Positions 21,037 to 32,992 of a DNA stretch of 64,000 nucleotides are shown piece by piece. The notes under the pieces were generated by a model. That model did no database searches. It was not told the origin of the DNA and was given only the letters and a program-made list of their open reading frames with translations. The translations under genes and the position numbers were made by a program. How positions within the stretch are numbered: the stretch's first letter is position 1; each line of letters begins with the position of its first letter. The stretch is from Zygnema cylindricum. Lineage: Eukaryota > Streptophyta > Zygnematophyceae > Zygnematales > Zygnemataceae. Where the stretch lies: positions 1-64,000 of the forward strand of contig JBBHKE010002804.1 of NCBI GenBank assembly GCA_037447655.1, written 5' to 3'.

Positions 21037-24000
21037 ATGTCCGCAAGCCCTTCTTATTCCCTTCTCCCTCCCTCACCTCCGCCCAAACCTCGTAAACCTT
21101 CGAGGCGTTTGGAATGTCCTGGGAGTCACAACCTTTTTGCCGCTGGGGCCGTCATTTCCCTTCATACACGGAGTTGTCGACATTGTATAACCTTGGGTGG
21201 TCCTTTGTCTATCACCTCTCCTCAATCATTGTCGACCACACTCCCGTCCGGCCCCATAGATGAGGATTGGAATTTCGTACGTGAGTTAGATGTTTTGGGA
21301 GCTTATGATTTGGGAGCCCCCCGCCCGCGATTGTACACCCGTATTCCTATGGTCGTCAAGACAATAGTACAAGATGCCCTCCACCTCCCCTTGTCCCACA
21401 TTTCTTCAAACCCGGCGGACATTGCTCCTTGGCACCTGCTTCTTATGTTCTCTCTCTGGGTGCTAGTCCTTCCAGGTCGTGGAGGGGGCAGTGGGGCTAG
21501 AGAAACTATGGCGCGTTGTCGCCGATTCCTTCGTGGTGACTGGAAGTCCCTCCACGCCGAGCATGAGGATCGGGTATCGAGCACCTCTTTCATATCACGT
21601 CGACCACCTAGGCCATCGGATGTCCCGACCTCTTATCGTCGAGCAATTCACTAAGGCCGAGTTGGTGAGCTTTCTCGAGCGGTTCGGGCCCTACAGCCAT
21701 TCACCCCTGCCCCCGGATCTTCTTCTACTATTGAGGTCATTCGAGCTCTCCACCCCCCTGCCCCTTCCCTTTTACCCCCTTCCATCCACACCTTTGAGCC
21801 TTCTGAGAGTTTTACTTTGGATCGGGAGGTTTTCATTAAGGCTTTTAGCTCTTCTCCTCACCTTTCAGCAGGGTGCCCCTCGGGCACAGTATATGAGTTA
21901 TTTCGCGATGTTTTGCCCCCTGAATCGGGTGCCCGGGGGTTCAATGTGTATTTTCGAGTATGTTCCCTTATTACTAGTGGGGATGTTCCCCCTCGGATTT
22001 GTGATCTTCTCACGGCGTCCCGCCTTGAGGCTGTTGCCAAACCTAATGGTGGGATTCGCCCTATCGCCGTGGGAGAGGTTTTATATAGATTGGTGGCTCG
22101 TGCGATATGTCTCTAGCTCCAAGCAGCTTTCGATGATTACTTCTCTCATCATCAGTTTGGAGTGGCCACGAGTGGGGGTTGTGAGGTCGTGGTCTACAGG
22201 ATTCGGGCTTTGTTGGATGTACATCCGCATTAGTTGGTCCTTCAAGTTGACGTTTCTAATGCATTTAATACGGTGGATGGGAACGTGATTTTTTCAGAGC
22301 TTATGGCGGCTCTATCTCTGATTGTCCAATTATTCCCCTATGTGAGGGCTTTCTATTCTTTTGCAAGCATCCTTTCCTTCTCGGCCGATGGTGATCTTAT
22401 TCCTTTCTCCTCTGCTACTGACACTCGCCAAGGTGACCCTCTCGGCGGCCCTTTGTTCGCCCTTGCCCATTACCGGGCCCTTCGTACCTCCGCAGCTATC
22501 TTCCCTTCTTGCCTTTTCCCTTTGGTCGCAAATGATACGCACATTATTGGGCCGAGAGAACAAGTCGAGTTGGCATATGATTTTTTCAGGGAGCGTTTAG
22601 CCGAACTCAACCTTTTAGTTCAGCCATCGAGTGTGTTATTTGGTCTCCTCAAGATATTCCACTTTCGTTTACTGCCCCTCCTGGTTTTCAAACCCCTTCT
22701 CCCTCCGATGGCATTCGTGTGCGTGGTTGCCCCCTTGGTTGGATACTTTCGTGACCCAATTCCTTCATAATGCTTTTTAGAGAGGTCTAGCCCAAGTGGA
22801 CAACCTTCCTCACCTTCCCGATCTCCAAGTTGCTTTTGCTATGTTAACCAGGTGTTTTTCCCACCCCCCTTCTTACCTCACTCGTACTTCCCCTCCCACC
22901 TTGACATTTGTCTCCTCTCTCTCGGCTTTTGACGATCGCCTCGTGGACGTCCTCCACACCCTGGTTGGTGGAAGGGCATTTGATCGCGAGTCTGGGCCAT
23001 CGACCCGCATTCAGGCATCCCTCCCTGTCTCTACTGGGGGGTTGGGTCTATTATCGACTGCTCCTGTTGCTCCCGCTGCCTATTTGGGAAGTTGGTGTCT
23101 TATTGCCTCTACTCTTGTTTCCAGTTTCTTGGCTACCCCGTTCTAGCTACTGTTATCCCCCGGGTTTCAAACGGTGTGTTCGCCTTGCAGCGATCTCTAT
23201 TGGACGCGTCACGTTCTTTTCCTCCCCATTCCCTTGTGGATGTACCGATTTTCTCGACCCTTGTTACAAAATCTGTTGAGCGTGTCCAGGAATCGATTTC
23301 TGATCGGGTTGTCGCCACCATTAAATCCGAGCTTCTCAAGGCGCTTCCCTCCGATTCTTCTCGTGCCCGTCTTCTCTCTTGTGGTGGACCTGGTTCTGGG
23401 TCTTGGCTTTTTGCCACACCTATTTTGTCCACTCTCCGATTCTCACCAGCTCAGTTCACCACCGCCCTTCGGTTTCGCCTTGGCCTCCCCCATCCTCCTT
23501 TACTTGGCTCTCTTGTTTGTGCATGTGGTCGTGTCTTGGGGCCCGATGGTGTCCATTTGCTTCGTTGCTCCCATGGGGGAGATTTGATCCAGGCGCACGA
23601 CACTATTCGAGACACCGTTGCCACTATCAGAAGGGGGCTTTTCTGTGCGTCGAGAGGTTTCTCATATTATTCCCTCGCGTCGGATCGATGTTGTTTTGCT
23701 TGATGGTGCCCGTCGCATTTTCGGTGATATTGTTTGGCGAACCCTACTTCAGCTACAGTTGTTGGTCAGGCGGCTCGACATCTTTGGGTGGCAGCTCGTG
23801 ACGCTGCTAAGGCGAAGGAGCGTGATTATGCCCACCGGGACCCTATGGATGGCTTTATTCTGATGGCGGTCGAGATCTTTGGTTGCTTGGGTGTTGCACT
23901 GGACGAGTTTCTCCGTACTTGTGCTCGTCGTGCTTTCGAGCGTCGAGGACCTGGGAGCCCTCCTCCTTCGGTCCTTACTTCTTTTTACCGTCAACGCTTA

Positions 24001-24120
24001 TCTGTGGCTCTACAGCGAGTGCAGGCTTCTATTCTCCTCCGATCGACTGTTGCGGTTATGGATCGTCGCCGTGCTCTGGAACTCCCTCATCGTGCTCCCC
24101 CGGGCTGGGGGGACTTATAG
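21037..24120 (+). pseudogene. LINE-like reverse transcriptase with C-terminal zinc knuckle/nuclease-like domain, decayed
   Basis: One coding frame is recognisable but broken. In-frame stops lie at 21,652, 22,114 and 22,231; frame changes occur near 22,625, 23,090-23,150, 23,610 and 23,730. Domains in order: a degenerate N-terminal C2H2-like finger (about residues 27-50, one cysteine replaced by serine), RT motif KPNGGIRPIAVGEVLYRL, motif A around DVSNAFNT, motif B TRQGDPLGGPLFAL, and motif C, where the expected ADD is VAND. Then comes a C-x-C...H-x3-C knuckle (CACGRVLGPDGVHLLRC) and an RRIDVVLLDGARR...GDIV segment that looks like a PD-(D/E)xK restriction-like nuclease. No N-terminal APE endonuclease is seen. 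The copy cannot be active. Confidence 0.75.
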
Positions 24121-24395
24121 GGTTGTTATTCGTAGATATTTAATTGAGTTAGGGTTGGGGTTGAGGTTTGTAGTTTTGTTTTTGTGAGTTGCCGTGCTTT
24201 TCATTTTGAGTAAAGGTGCTTTTATTTTCCTTGTTGTTGCTTCCATTTTTTTGTGTTCTCGTCGCTCTTTTTGTTTTTTATTGTTGTTTTCCAGTGTTGG
24301 TCATGCCACCCCTTTTGTACCCCCAGATCAGATGGTTTACCATCGTGCTTTTTAATTTATCGTGCAAGGTCACTTATTAACAGTTTCCTATGTCT

Positions 24396-25760
24396 TTAAT
24401 ACGTTTAATAAAATAATCAGCATATACATGTTAATAAATGCCTCCAAACCGGAATGCCTCCAGACTCAGGATAGTCTTAACGTTCGTCAGCTATGTTGTT
24501 TCTCTTTTTTGTTTTCTTGTCTCTGACAAACATGTTAAAAAAAACTGGCAAAATATCAACCAAAAAAAAAAAAAAAAAAAAAACACAATGGTAAACCATG
24601 AGTATACGGGAACAAAAAATGAACGTCAAAAGCGAAATTGAAAAACCGAATAGCGGCAGAAGATCGAAGGAGGGTAGAAAGCTTGCACCTGTTGTAAACG
24701 CACAAACAATTGCCGGCTGTATAAATAAAGACCGAATTGGGATGGCTACTCTAAGAAAAAGCGTCCACCACAAGTACCGAGAAACTCATCCAAAGTAGCT
24801 CCCGAACAACCAATTATTCCGACCACCAGCAAAATGAAATGATGCATAACATCGAGTTTTGCATAATTGGTACACCCCCTTTGCAAAAAAACAGTTCGAA
24901 TACCCCCTCTTTCCTCTTAGCAACGTCACGCGTCGCCACTCCAGCATGTCGAGCAGCTTGACTAATGATTGAAACCGAAGCAGGGTTCGCCAAAAGGATA
25001 TCATAAAAATACCCTCAGACACTCCTATCCCAAAATTCAAAGATCGAGCAATTTTTTTCCTTTTATAATCCATAATGACGTTGCGGATCATGGACAAGTA
25101 CCAAAGGTGACTAACACCCTTACTGATAGCGAAAGGTTTATTGTTTCAGAAACAAACAGAAACAAAAATCCATGTTCAGAAATAGCATTCTGGTCTACAA
25201 TTTCATTATTGGCCTCACTTGCTTTAAACATTAAGGAAAAAAAGGTGAACGCCCAAACAATACGAAAAGACAACATTCAAGAAAATAATGTTTCAATAAG
25301 TGCAGATGACATAATCATATCGTAAAGAATGAGGATAAAAGGTATACACATTAACTACTTTGTTGTATAGTTTGTTTCCCGTCCTCAATTAATCTATTTG
25401 CAATCATTTTTCTTGCATTTCTAGCTTTAACTCTAAATAAAGAGAGACGTAAGACTATACAACATAAAGAGTATTTGAAAGTTGCATACAAATTCGGTTA
25501 AAAAAAATGAAATGAGAAAAGAACTACAAACAAACAGCAACAACTCCGATGCATACCTACGGGAACGAAGCCATTTCGTATCTTTTGGATTGAAGGACAT
25601 AACAAACAAATGTACTTCTACCAATCAAGGAAATAAATTGTGCATTATTTTATATGATCACACGTGAGAACGCAGATTTTGTTCAGGTGAAACTTTACTG
25701 CGGCAGTTGAAAAGCTACAACTCCAGCTACTCTTCGCAAAAAAACACTGGCAAAACCGAT
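24396..25760. repeat. Segmental-duplication flank, copy 3, right part (downstream of gene D)
   Basis: Continues the unit interrupted by the LINE: AATCAGCATATACATGTTAA matches 12,664-12,684, AACCATGAGTATACGGGAAC matches 920-945, and CAGACACTCCTATCC...GGTGACTAACACCC matches 3,110-3,210. No gene is seen. Confidence 0.65.
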
Positions 25761-25768
25761 TCTGCTAT

Positions 25769-27708
25769 TTACTGGAAACCAGGTTTCAGCTCCAACATAG
25801 GTAGTTTAAAACTGTACTTTATCTGCAGTTCATCCACTTTCTCGTCTAATGCCTTGGCCGCGTTCGCCAAAGATGCCACCTTCTCCATGTTGTACTTGTT
25901 TAAAGCAACCGCTACTTTCCCTCTCTTTTCCAAAGACACAGACCGCAGACTCTCACAATGAGTCATGGCCAATTTTCTCTCTTCCTCAAATGCTGTTTCC
26001 AAATCCACAGCCATTTTTCTGTTCGCAGGGATATCCTTTTCCACTACCTTCAGCTTTGTTTGTAAATTAGCCTCCTCTGGTTCCTCAGCCATCATTAGAC
26101 ACCTAAAAAGCTTCATATCATTACAACGACGTTTGAAGTCTTTTTTTGAGTTCACCGATCCCAACAATTCTAGTTGCACTTCAGGCAGCTTTGCTTTTGA
26201 CTTTTCAGCGAGCTCCTGAAAATAGATCAAATCCCGTTGAAGCTTCTCCCGTCTGGCAAATAGTAACTGAAAAATCAAAACCATAGGAATTGCTTAGAAC
26301 ATAATTTATTTCATATCGAGGAGCTTCTCCAGGTGATGAAACGTCTGACGCGTCCAAGGAAACCCCGGTAAAGCCAAAAAAAACACAACTACCTCACAAG
26401 ACAACAAGCAAATGTCGACAAAAATCTTTTAAACGTCGATATAAAGACATGAGGTTTTCCTCGCCAAAAAAACAATAAAAATCTATACTCCTGCTTGCCA
26501 ATGAATACAACAAATAGAATCTTACCTCCAGCTCGGCCTCCAATCCTGTACGTTGCTCCAAAATAGGTTGTTTGAATTCGTAAAGTTTTCCTTCCTGTAC
26601 TGTGAAAAGGAAAATAATTCAGATTCTTCAAGCTCAGGAAATCAGAGGAGCCATGAATTCTAATTAACTGCCCAGCGTCGTCTTCACTGTCCGAAAGGTA
26701 CAAAAACATCCCGGGAAGACGAGTAAAAACGATGAAATGGTAAAATGACACTAAAAGAAGAAAATTTTGCTCTCTAACAATCCTCTGAGGGAAGACGAAT
26801 AGGAAAAAAGGTTCCAAGAGACTCACAAACAACGCACGGTTGTTCAAATAGCATGTAGAACATAAAGAAGAAAAACAAATAATTTGAAAAGAAAATTACA
26901 AATTAAACTTCAATACCTTAAGAGGGAGAGGTAGAGGGAGAGGGAGAGGGAGAGGGAGAGGGAGAGGATACCTCACCTGCTTCACTTCCATTTGACTGAT
27001 GCGGTCCACATCTTCTGCCACTTTTTCCATGGATGTGAAAGGAACTTTCAAACACTTTGCAGCCAGTCGAGTGAGTTCTTCAATCACATCCTCCGGCCAT
27101 TGTTCGACACGACAGTGGAGATTGTCTTTCAGATCAGCTTGAGATGTGGGCGCTTCACATCCAGTTTCCACCAGCATCTCTCTCAGCAACTTGCCAAAAG
27201 AACAACACGCAAAATTGAGTTTTGACTCGTATGGAAGGTAAGCAAGCTTGATGTTGTCGTTGTCATCGAAAAATGTTAACCCAGAAAAAACTTCCACACC
27301 CATACCTCGTCTAGTAAGGTAGAGCACTGCAAGCGCTACTTGGTTTGCTATCCGACAACAATCCTGCCATCCCAAACCTCGCTCTATCCTATCCTTTAAG
27401 CTTAATCCCTTCCCTGTCTCCACCACAATGTTTCCACTGTCGGCACACCAGCCTAGGAAATTCGCCACGTAGCGATGGTTAACACTCTGGAGCTGTCGTG
27501 CCTTGACTGCCGATCCGAGGGAAGATGTCGGAACAATGACCACTACAGGTGGTCCTTCCAACGTTCCCCTGTATCCAGAACACAAAGAATTGCAAGCCAG
27601 TAAATCCTGTTGGGCATCCTCTCCTTGCTTGAGAGAGAGTGTACCTGCGGTACTTAAGATGCCTCTGAGGCTTTCTTCCATATGCACAGTGGTGGGCCCC
27701 GAATGCAT
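25769..27708 (-). CDS. Pseudokinase-coiled-coil protein D (three exons, intact)
   Basis: Exon 1 is 27,708-26,977 (244 codons), exon 2 is 26,594-26,526 (23) and exon 3 is 26,266-25,769 (165 plus stop), about 432 residues with phase-0 introns. It starts at MHSGPTTVHM, the conserved family start. The kinase-like domain (about residues 30-240) has [31 protein letters not shown], a FFDDNDNIKLAYLPY strand where DFG would be, and FGKLLREMLV. The beta-3 lysine position is T and there is no HRD, so it is a predicted pseudokinase. Exon 3 is a long coiled coil rich in EKLQRDL- and EEERKLAM-type heptads. No signal peptide or membrane segment is visible. It is the best-preserved copy in the array. The cellular role is unknown. 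Confidence 0.72.
26921..26966. repeat. (GGGAGA)n tract beside the splice donor in gene D
   Basis: About eight GGGAGA hexamers, so CT-rich on the coding strand, start about 10 bases after the CAG|GTGAGG donor at 26,977. Confidence 0.9.
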
Positions 27709-27769
27709 CTGTCAGCTGGGTGGGAGGGAAGGTAAGAAGCGAAAAAGGGACAGATGGGAAGGGGCATTT

Positions 27770-27850
27770 TTGAGTCTAATGTCTTTTTGCAAATTTACGC
27801 TCTCTCAAACATCTGATTTCATAGATATCCTCACATATTATTCGAGCATA
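27770..27850 (-). promoter_or_regulatory. Conserved 5' leader/promoter block of D
   Basis: TCTTTTTGCAAATTTACGCT and CTCAAACATCTGA match the blocks upstream of B, C and E with similar spacing to the start codon. Confidence 0.4.
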
Positions 27851-28029
27851 TATTGCTAACCATTTAGCTTTAGAGAGGATTCGTTTTGAATTTTAAAGTG
27901 ACATCATTCTCATTTGTTTCAAGACCAAACTGAATATGAACCGAAATTAACAAATATCTTATGCACGGCAAGCACATTAGTTGTATACAATTTTTTGCTC
28001 TCCAAAGAAAAAGGAGAGGGAGATGGAGA

Positions 28030-28435
28030 GAGTGAGAGAAAGGGAGAGGGATATCGAGAGAAAATGGGTTATGACGAAGAAAACTCCAACATCTACGCAT
28101 CCTCCACACCCCTCCCATTCGTTTCGTTTATTAGTGTTTCCTCTTCTCTACCCGTTCTCGTCTTCATACCTTCATCCCTAATGTCCTGGTATATTCTCAT
28201 TTATGCCTTACAATCAATGAATGGGCGTCCTTTCATTCAGGGGAGGAGGCGTTGAGGCGGGGGAAAGGAGGATGGGAGGCTGAAAGGAGAGTCTTGAGGC
28301 AGCTTTCAGAAAGGCTTTTAGAAAGTTGTTTGGGGGGGAGGTGGTCTCGGTGGAGCGGGGCGGCGATTTTATCCTGGGTGTGGTTTTTTCACGTAAAAAC
28401 AACCACATACCCAGTATAGCTACTAGACAGGCGAA
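28030..28435. other. Spacer between D and E
   Basis: After the shared D upstream flank (27,860-28,030) the sequence is unique, with no copy of family exons 2 or 3. A reading frame continuing from E through the adjacent microsatellite (to 28,214) is Pro/Ser-rich and not conserved. No independent gene is seen. Confidence 0.5.
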
Positions 28436-28509
28436 GGGAGAGGGAGAGGGAGAGGGAGAGGGAGAGGGAGAGGGAGAGGGAGAGGGGGAGAGGGGGAGAG
28501 AGAGAGGGA
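28436..28509. repeat. (GGGAGA)n tract beside the splice donor in E
   Basis: About ten GGGAGA hexamers grade into GGGGGAGA and GAGAGA, starting about 15 bases after the CTG|GTGAGG donor at 28,523. This matches the position of the tracts in A, C and D. Confidence 0.9.
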
Positions 28510-28522
28510 AGGGATGCCTCAC

Positions 28523-29248
28523 CAGCCTTAGTGCTATTTGATTGACAACGCTTGCCTCAATTACTGCATGTTGCATGCATGTGATGTCACCTCCCAAACA
28601 TGCAGCAGTGAGTTGAGTGAGGTCCTCAATCGCTTTTTCCGGCCATTCTCTCACAAAAGGGTCCAGCTCTGCTTTTAGACCATCTTGTGACGTGACATTT
28701 ACATATAGCAACGGTCGCACCAGCATTTCTCTAAGAATCATCCCAAATTCATGAACCGGAAGAAAGCACGCTGAAGGGACCGGAAGGTAAACAAGCCTGA
28801 GCTCGTTGCCGTCACCAAAACATATCATTTCGGAGTCTATCACGACAGGAAAACCTCGTCCCTCCAAGTAAGCCGCTGCGTGTGCTACTCGGTGTGCGGT
28901 CCGGAAACAATCCAGCCAATCCAAACCTTTCTCCATCCTATCCTTTAAGCTCCCTCCCTGTCCTCCCTCCACCACAATGCTTCCACTGTCGCGACACCAG
29001 CCTATGACCTTCGCCACGCAGGGATTTTTGACACTGCACATTTGCCGTGCGACGTCGGTCACATTCTGATGAGGTTTCACAACAAGGACCACCACGGGTG
29101 CTCCCTCCAACGTTCCCTTGTATACATCCCAGGAAGACGGACAGGCCCTACTAGAGAGATGGCGGACGCCCTCGACTTTCTCGAGAGAGAGTGTACGGAG
29201 GCCTTTGACTCTAGCTTCCGTCTGCACAGTGGTGGGCCCCACATGCAT
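28523..29248 (-). pseudogene. Pseudokinase gene E, exon 1 only
   Basis: Exon 1 is open for 242 codons from the conserved MHVGPTTVQT start (29,248) to CTG|GTGAGG. The domain keeps APVVVLVVKPH (beta-3 lysine present), NPCVAKVIGWC, VVEGGQGGSLKDRM and [10 protein letters not shown], and lacks HRD and DFG. The C-terminal helix reads HAVIEASVVNQIA. No exon 2 or coiled-coil exon follows before gene D's upstream region, so the unit is 3'-truncated. An upstream in-frame ATG at 29,317 exists but is outside the conserved region. It could still yield a lone pseudokinase domain if the intron is retained or another exon is used. Confidence 0.6.
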
Positions 29249-29294
29249 CTCTCGGTGGGAACGGGGGTGGGGGAGGGATGGGGAGGGGCATTTT

Positions 29295-29375
29295 GAGAAT
29301 ATCGTGTCTTTTTGCAAAGTTACGGTCCCTCAAACATCCGAGTACATCATAAATTATCATCATATCTTATCATCA
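29295..29375 (-). promoter_or_regulatory. Conserved 5' leader/promoter block of E
   Basis: TCTTTTTGCAAAGTTACGGT, CCCTCAAACATCCGA and TATCATCATATCTTATCATC match B and C closely, about 60-130 bp upstream of the start codon. Confidence 0.4.
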
Positions 29376-29504
29376 TGAATTTCAAACTGAACTCATGCTT
29401 TGACATCAATCTCATTTGTTTCAACACCGAACTAAATCTGAACTTCCATTTGTAAAAATTGTGTATGGCAACCACAGTATTTGTACATAATTTTTTTCTC
29501 CAAA

Positions 29505-30300
29505 CCAAAGGAGAGGGAGAGGGAGAGGGACAGGGATAAAGAGAGAAGATGAGGAGCTTTTCCTCCCTCCTCCCTCCCCTGCCTCCCCTCCCTTCCTTCC
29601 CTCCCCTCCGTTGATAGCGGTGCACAAAAACAGAAGCACATGAGATAGCTCTAATAAACCCTAAAATTTTAGATTAGATATCTAAAAAGTCCACATTCTT
29701 TCTACTTTGCTGGTTTGAAACAAAAGGGAAGAAATAGAAAGAGGGACAAAACAGGGAGGGTTAAAAAAAAACGTGCCTTTAACTTTTTTTTCGGTCGTGA
29801 AGCGGAGTGAGTTTTAATCATATTGAAGAAAATCGACGATTCGAGCCTGTGGGGAGAGGAAGGGAGCCTGAAGGATAGGACAGAGTAAGGTTTAGGATGG
29901 CAGGATTATTGCCCCAAGTCATTGTCTCCTTAAGCTACACTATTATAGGCCCGCATGGAGAGGGAAGGGAGGGAGGGAGGGAGGGGAGAAGGGGGGGGGG
30001 GAGGGAGGGGAGGAGGGGGGGGGGCGGGAGGGGGGAAGGGAGGGAGGGGGGAAGGGAGGGAGGGGGGAAGGGGAGGAATGGGGAGGAAGGAGGGGAGTCA
30101 AAAGGCATTTTTTCTATTGCTTTTTTTTTTCTTGAGTGAAAGACTTGACCAGTAACAACAACTAAGTGTTGGGAGAGGTGGAGGGAGAGGGAATGTGGGG
30201 GGAGGGGAGGGGGAGGGAGAGTGGGAGTTGGGGGGGAGGGAGAGTGGGAGTTGGGGGGGGGGGGAGAAGGAGGATGGGGGGATGGATAGGGAGAGGAAAA
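29505..30300. repeat. Upstream flank of E with purine/pyrimidine tracts
   Basis: CCAAACCAAAGGAGAGGGAG at 29,502, (CCCT)n at 29,562-29,610, AGTCATTGTCTCCTTAAGC at 29,918, then G-rich GGGAGG/GGGGGG runs (29,960-30,080, 30,175-30,280). It is homologous to the upstream region of A (6,380-7,300). Repetitive frames here are not genes. Confidence 0.7.
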
Positions 30301-31030
30301 GAGGACGTCCATCGTGTCCCCTTTCGTAATAATACTTGCATGATACTTAGTGGGCAATTACATGCCTCAACATTAGTTACTTAAACTCACTTTCTTTTTC
30401 TTATTTTTACCTTTATTTTATGGGCCACAAAGTCCAGGGAGTTGACTCATAGTCCGGGGAGTTTAGTTTCCTGTACAGGTTAAATTATGGACTTCAAATA
30501 AATAAAAAAATAAACAAATAAACAAAATAAGTAAAATACAACTAAAAAAGGGATAAAAAAACGTTAATTATGGACTTTCATGCAATTTGTTTCACTTAAA
30601 AAAAAAATAACGTTTAATTAGGGTTTTCAATAGCCTAATTTAAAAAAATCACAAGGCGAATTATTCATACTCATTCTTATACTTATTTATAATTATAATA
30701 CTTATTTCCTTGGACGTATAACTAAAGAGAATTGAAGGTCTGCGTGGGCTAATGTGATGTTAGATCGATAGAAATTCCCATGCTTATATGTTGTTAAACT
30801 CCTTTGCTAACTTTAGAAAAGGTTAGCCTTTTGTAATTTTGAAGTCTATTTATTACTGCGCCCAACTTGGTTGGCCGCTTCCCGCGCTTTTGTTTCTAGT
30901 ACGGATACACTTTTCATCTGCCCGAGAGGAGGGGCAAATAAACTATCGCGTTACAAAAGAGACGGACCGCAATTAAAAGTGAAAATGGGGAGAAATCTCC
31001 CTTCAGACAAAAAATAAATAAAGGGAATTG
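30300..31030. other. Gene-free AT-rich spacer
   Basis: The start (30,300-30,480) matches 7,300-7,470. The rest is unique AT-rich sequence with no convincing reading frame or repeat. Confidence 0.5.
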
Positions 31031-31038
31031 ATCATGAC

Positions 31039-31583
31039 CATAGTTCAAAAGTAGGCGTTTTTATGGTAGGCCTTTGGTAGGCGCACAAAACTTGGCACTA
31101 AACTCGCGTAGAGTAGGCATACTGTATGTGTGTGTGCGGTGGACACTATTGTACGAACGTACGAATCTGACGTATGATCATAGTTCGGCGCACGCCGACG
31201 GACGAATTTTTTTAGCGAACTAAAACACGCGGACGTTCAAATTTGCAGACGCTAATATGACAGATAGTCCTTTCGTAAGTTGTGTTATGGGCTTTTCATG
31301 TGATCTTCTTATTTCGCTACTTTGATCAGCGACCGTCCGATCGTCTAAATCTGACGGTTTAAAAATGTTTTACCTCAAAACTCACAGAAATTATTTATTT
31401 TGTCCGATTTTTTTTCAAAATTTAGACATGACGTTTAATTCTCTATCGATCGAGTGCAACTCAACCCTGTAACTATTTTTTTCATTTTTCGACCAATACA
31501 ATATGGGTCTTAAGGGCATATTGTATGTTTTGCATACAATAGGCATATTGTATGGGCCTACTTTCACCTACTTTTGAACTATG
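31039..31583. mobile_element. MITE family CATAGTTCAAAAGTAGG, copy 3 (545 bp)
   Basis: Terminal inverted repeats CATAGTTCAAAAGTAGG are at both ends. It has a perfect octamer target duplication ATCATGAC (31,031-31,038 and 31,584-31,591). It is closely similar to copy 2 throughout, in the same orientation. Confidence 0.93.
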
Positions 31584-31937
31584 ATCATGACAGTGACTGC
31601 TTTGGTTGCGCACAGTCACTTACGTCACTTTGTCAAAAATTGTACATTTGAATTACATGTTGGTACAACTAAAGTACCGTTGAGTAAAATTTTGACGGTC
31701 AATCGGTTGGACAACTTTGACTTTCAAAATATTGTTTCAACCGCTTAAAATTTTGTCGCGCTTGCGAACGTCGACCGTCATAATAAAATTAGAAATTCAC
31801 ACGGCCGGCGAACGTTTACGGTAACAAAACTGCGGCAACCACATGTAAATAAAATGGTTGCAGACAGTCACTTTTTGTCGTTACGTGAGCTCCACGGTGT
31901 GGGCACTTAGCCGCAAAATTGAAATTTAGTCGTCTAA

Positions 31938-32266
31938 GCGTTACATTGAACTTAGACGCAAAATGAAACGAAACCTATTTAAACTAAAGTACTATAAGTT
32001 ATGTACGAAAAACTAAAACGCACGGAAAGAAATAAACTTTGTACACTATAATAAAACGAACCGGCGTAAAAATATCAATTGAAATTAAATGAAAAAAATG
32101 CGCGTCGTCACGCGCGACGAAATTGAGCCACACTTTCTACGATTCAACATTCTTACATTGGCAGCAAAATTTTGTTCCGTGCGTTTTGATTTTTCCGTAC
32201 AAGACTTATAGTACTTTAGTTTAAATAGGTTTCGTTTCATTTTGCGTCTAAAGTTCAATGTAACTC
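31938..32266. mobile_element. Nested MITE (a), 329 bp hairpin type
   Basis: Inverted repeats of about 90 bp (GTTACATTGAACTTAGACGC outermost, then AAATGAAACGAAACCTATTT) make it a near-complete hairpin. It is bordered by TAA on the left and TTA on the right, compatible with PIF/Harbinger TWA targets but not identical. Confidence 0.7.
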
Positions 32267-32269
32267 TTA

Positions 32270-32989
32270 GGGTGAAGTTACATTAGACGTTTTTGTAATC
32301 GTACGGCCAACTCTACAGACCGGGTCGATTGAGTCGAAGTTCCATCACGTAGAGTTTGTAAACCAAGAGTTCTAAATTGATTGGCGCCATGCAAGTTACG
32401 ATCCGATACTGAGAATCTTTCAAATTTTTAGCACCGACAAACTTAACTTCAAATCTTCACTTGCGTACCATGTACCTGCGTACTTCGACAAAACTTTTAT
32501 ACTTTTTGCAGACGCTAGTCTGTACGCCAACTATTTTTTTAGGGTTTCTGTTTTCGAACATAACGAAAGTCCTTTAAGAGAAATAGTGTGACGAACAAAA
32601 GTTGCCGAAAATAGCATGACGAAGGAATGTTACGAAATTTCGTTTATATTTTCGGTTTTATTTTGGAAAGCGCGTGTCATGTGCAAAACTTAAGCTTTTT
32701 CGTTGGTTTTCCATCATGACGCTTAGCTAAAGTTTCCACCGTGTCACGATTTTTTTCATGTGTATGCTAACCCACCTCGTCGAGGTTGAGTCTAACAGAG
32801 AAAATTGAAGCGAACTCATCGCAGATGAACATCCGACGGCCAATATTACCTCCAAGACCTCCAGAGAGTATCGCAAGATTCTCTGTAATGTTGGTTTTCG
32901 TATAAAAACAAAATAGGCGGTACGATCCGTTACGGAGAGTCGCGGATTTCTGTTAGAAACGCCACTTTTTGCTTGATAAAACTCCACCC
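32270..32989. mobile_element. Nested Tourist-like MITE (b), 720 bp
   Basis: It is flanked by TTA (32,267-32,269 and 32,990-32,992). The termini GGGTGAAGTT and AACTCCACCC are inverted repeats. The interior is related to MITE (c), for example CCACCTCGTCGAGG-type and TTCTCTGTAATGTTG segments. Confidence 0.72.
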
Positions 32990-32992
32990 TTA

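Larger units (their letters stand above)
20150..24395 (+). mobile_element. Decayed non-LTR (LINE-like) retrotransposon
   Basis: The element interrupts a segmental-duplication flank that is continuous in the other copies. It has tandem monomers at its 5' end (20,250-20,500), a C-rich leader, one long decayed reading frame (21,037-24,120) with reverse transcriptase motifs, and a short T/G-rich 3' tail without poly-A. Boundaries are approximate and no clean target duplication was found. Sequence composition (C/T-rich, CpG-tolerant) differs from the AT-rich flanks. Confidence 0.75.

Noticed and set aside
21479-22288. 269-codon plus-strand frame overlapping the LINE
   Set aside because: It is out of frame with all RT motifs, which read in another frame through 21,817-22,770.
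29897-30384. Gly/Arg- and Pro/Ser-rich frames upstream of gene E
   Set aside because: Low-complexity GGGAGG tract translated on both strands.
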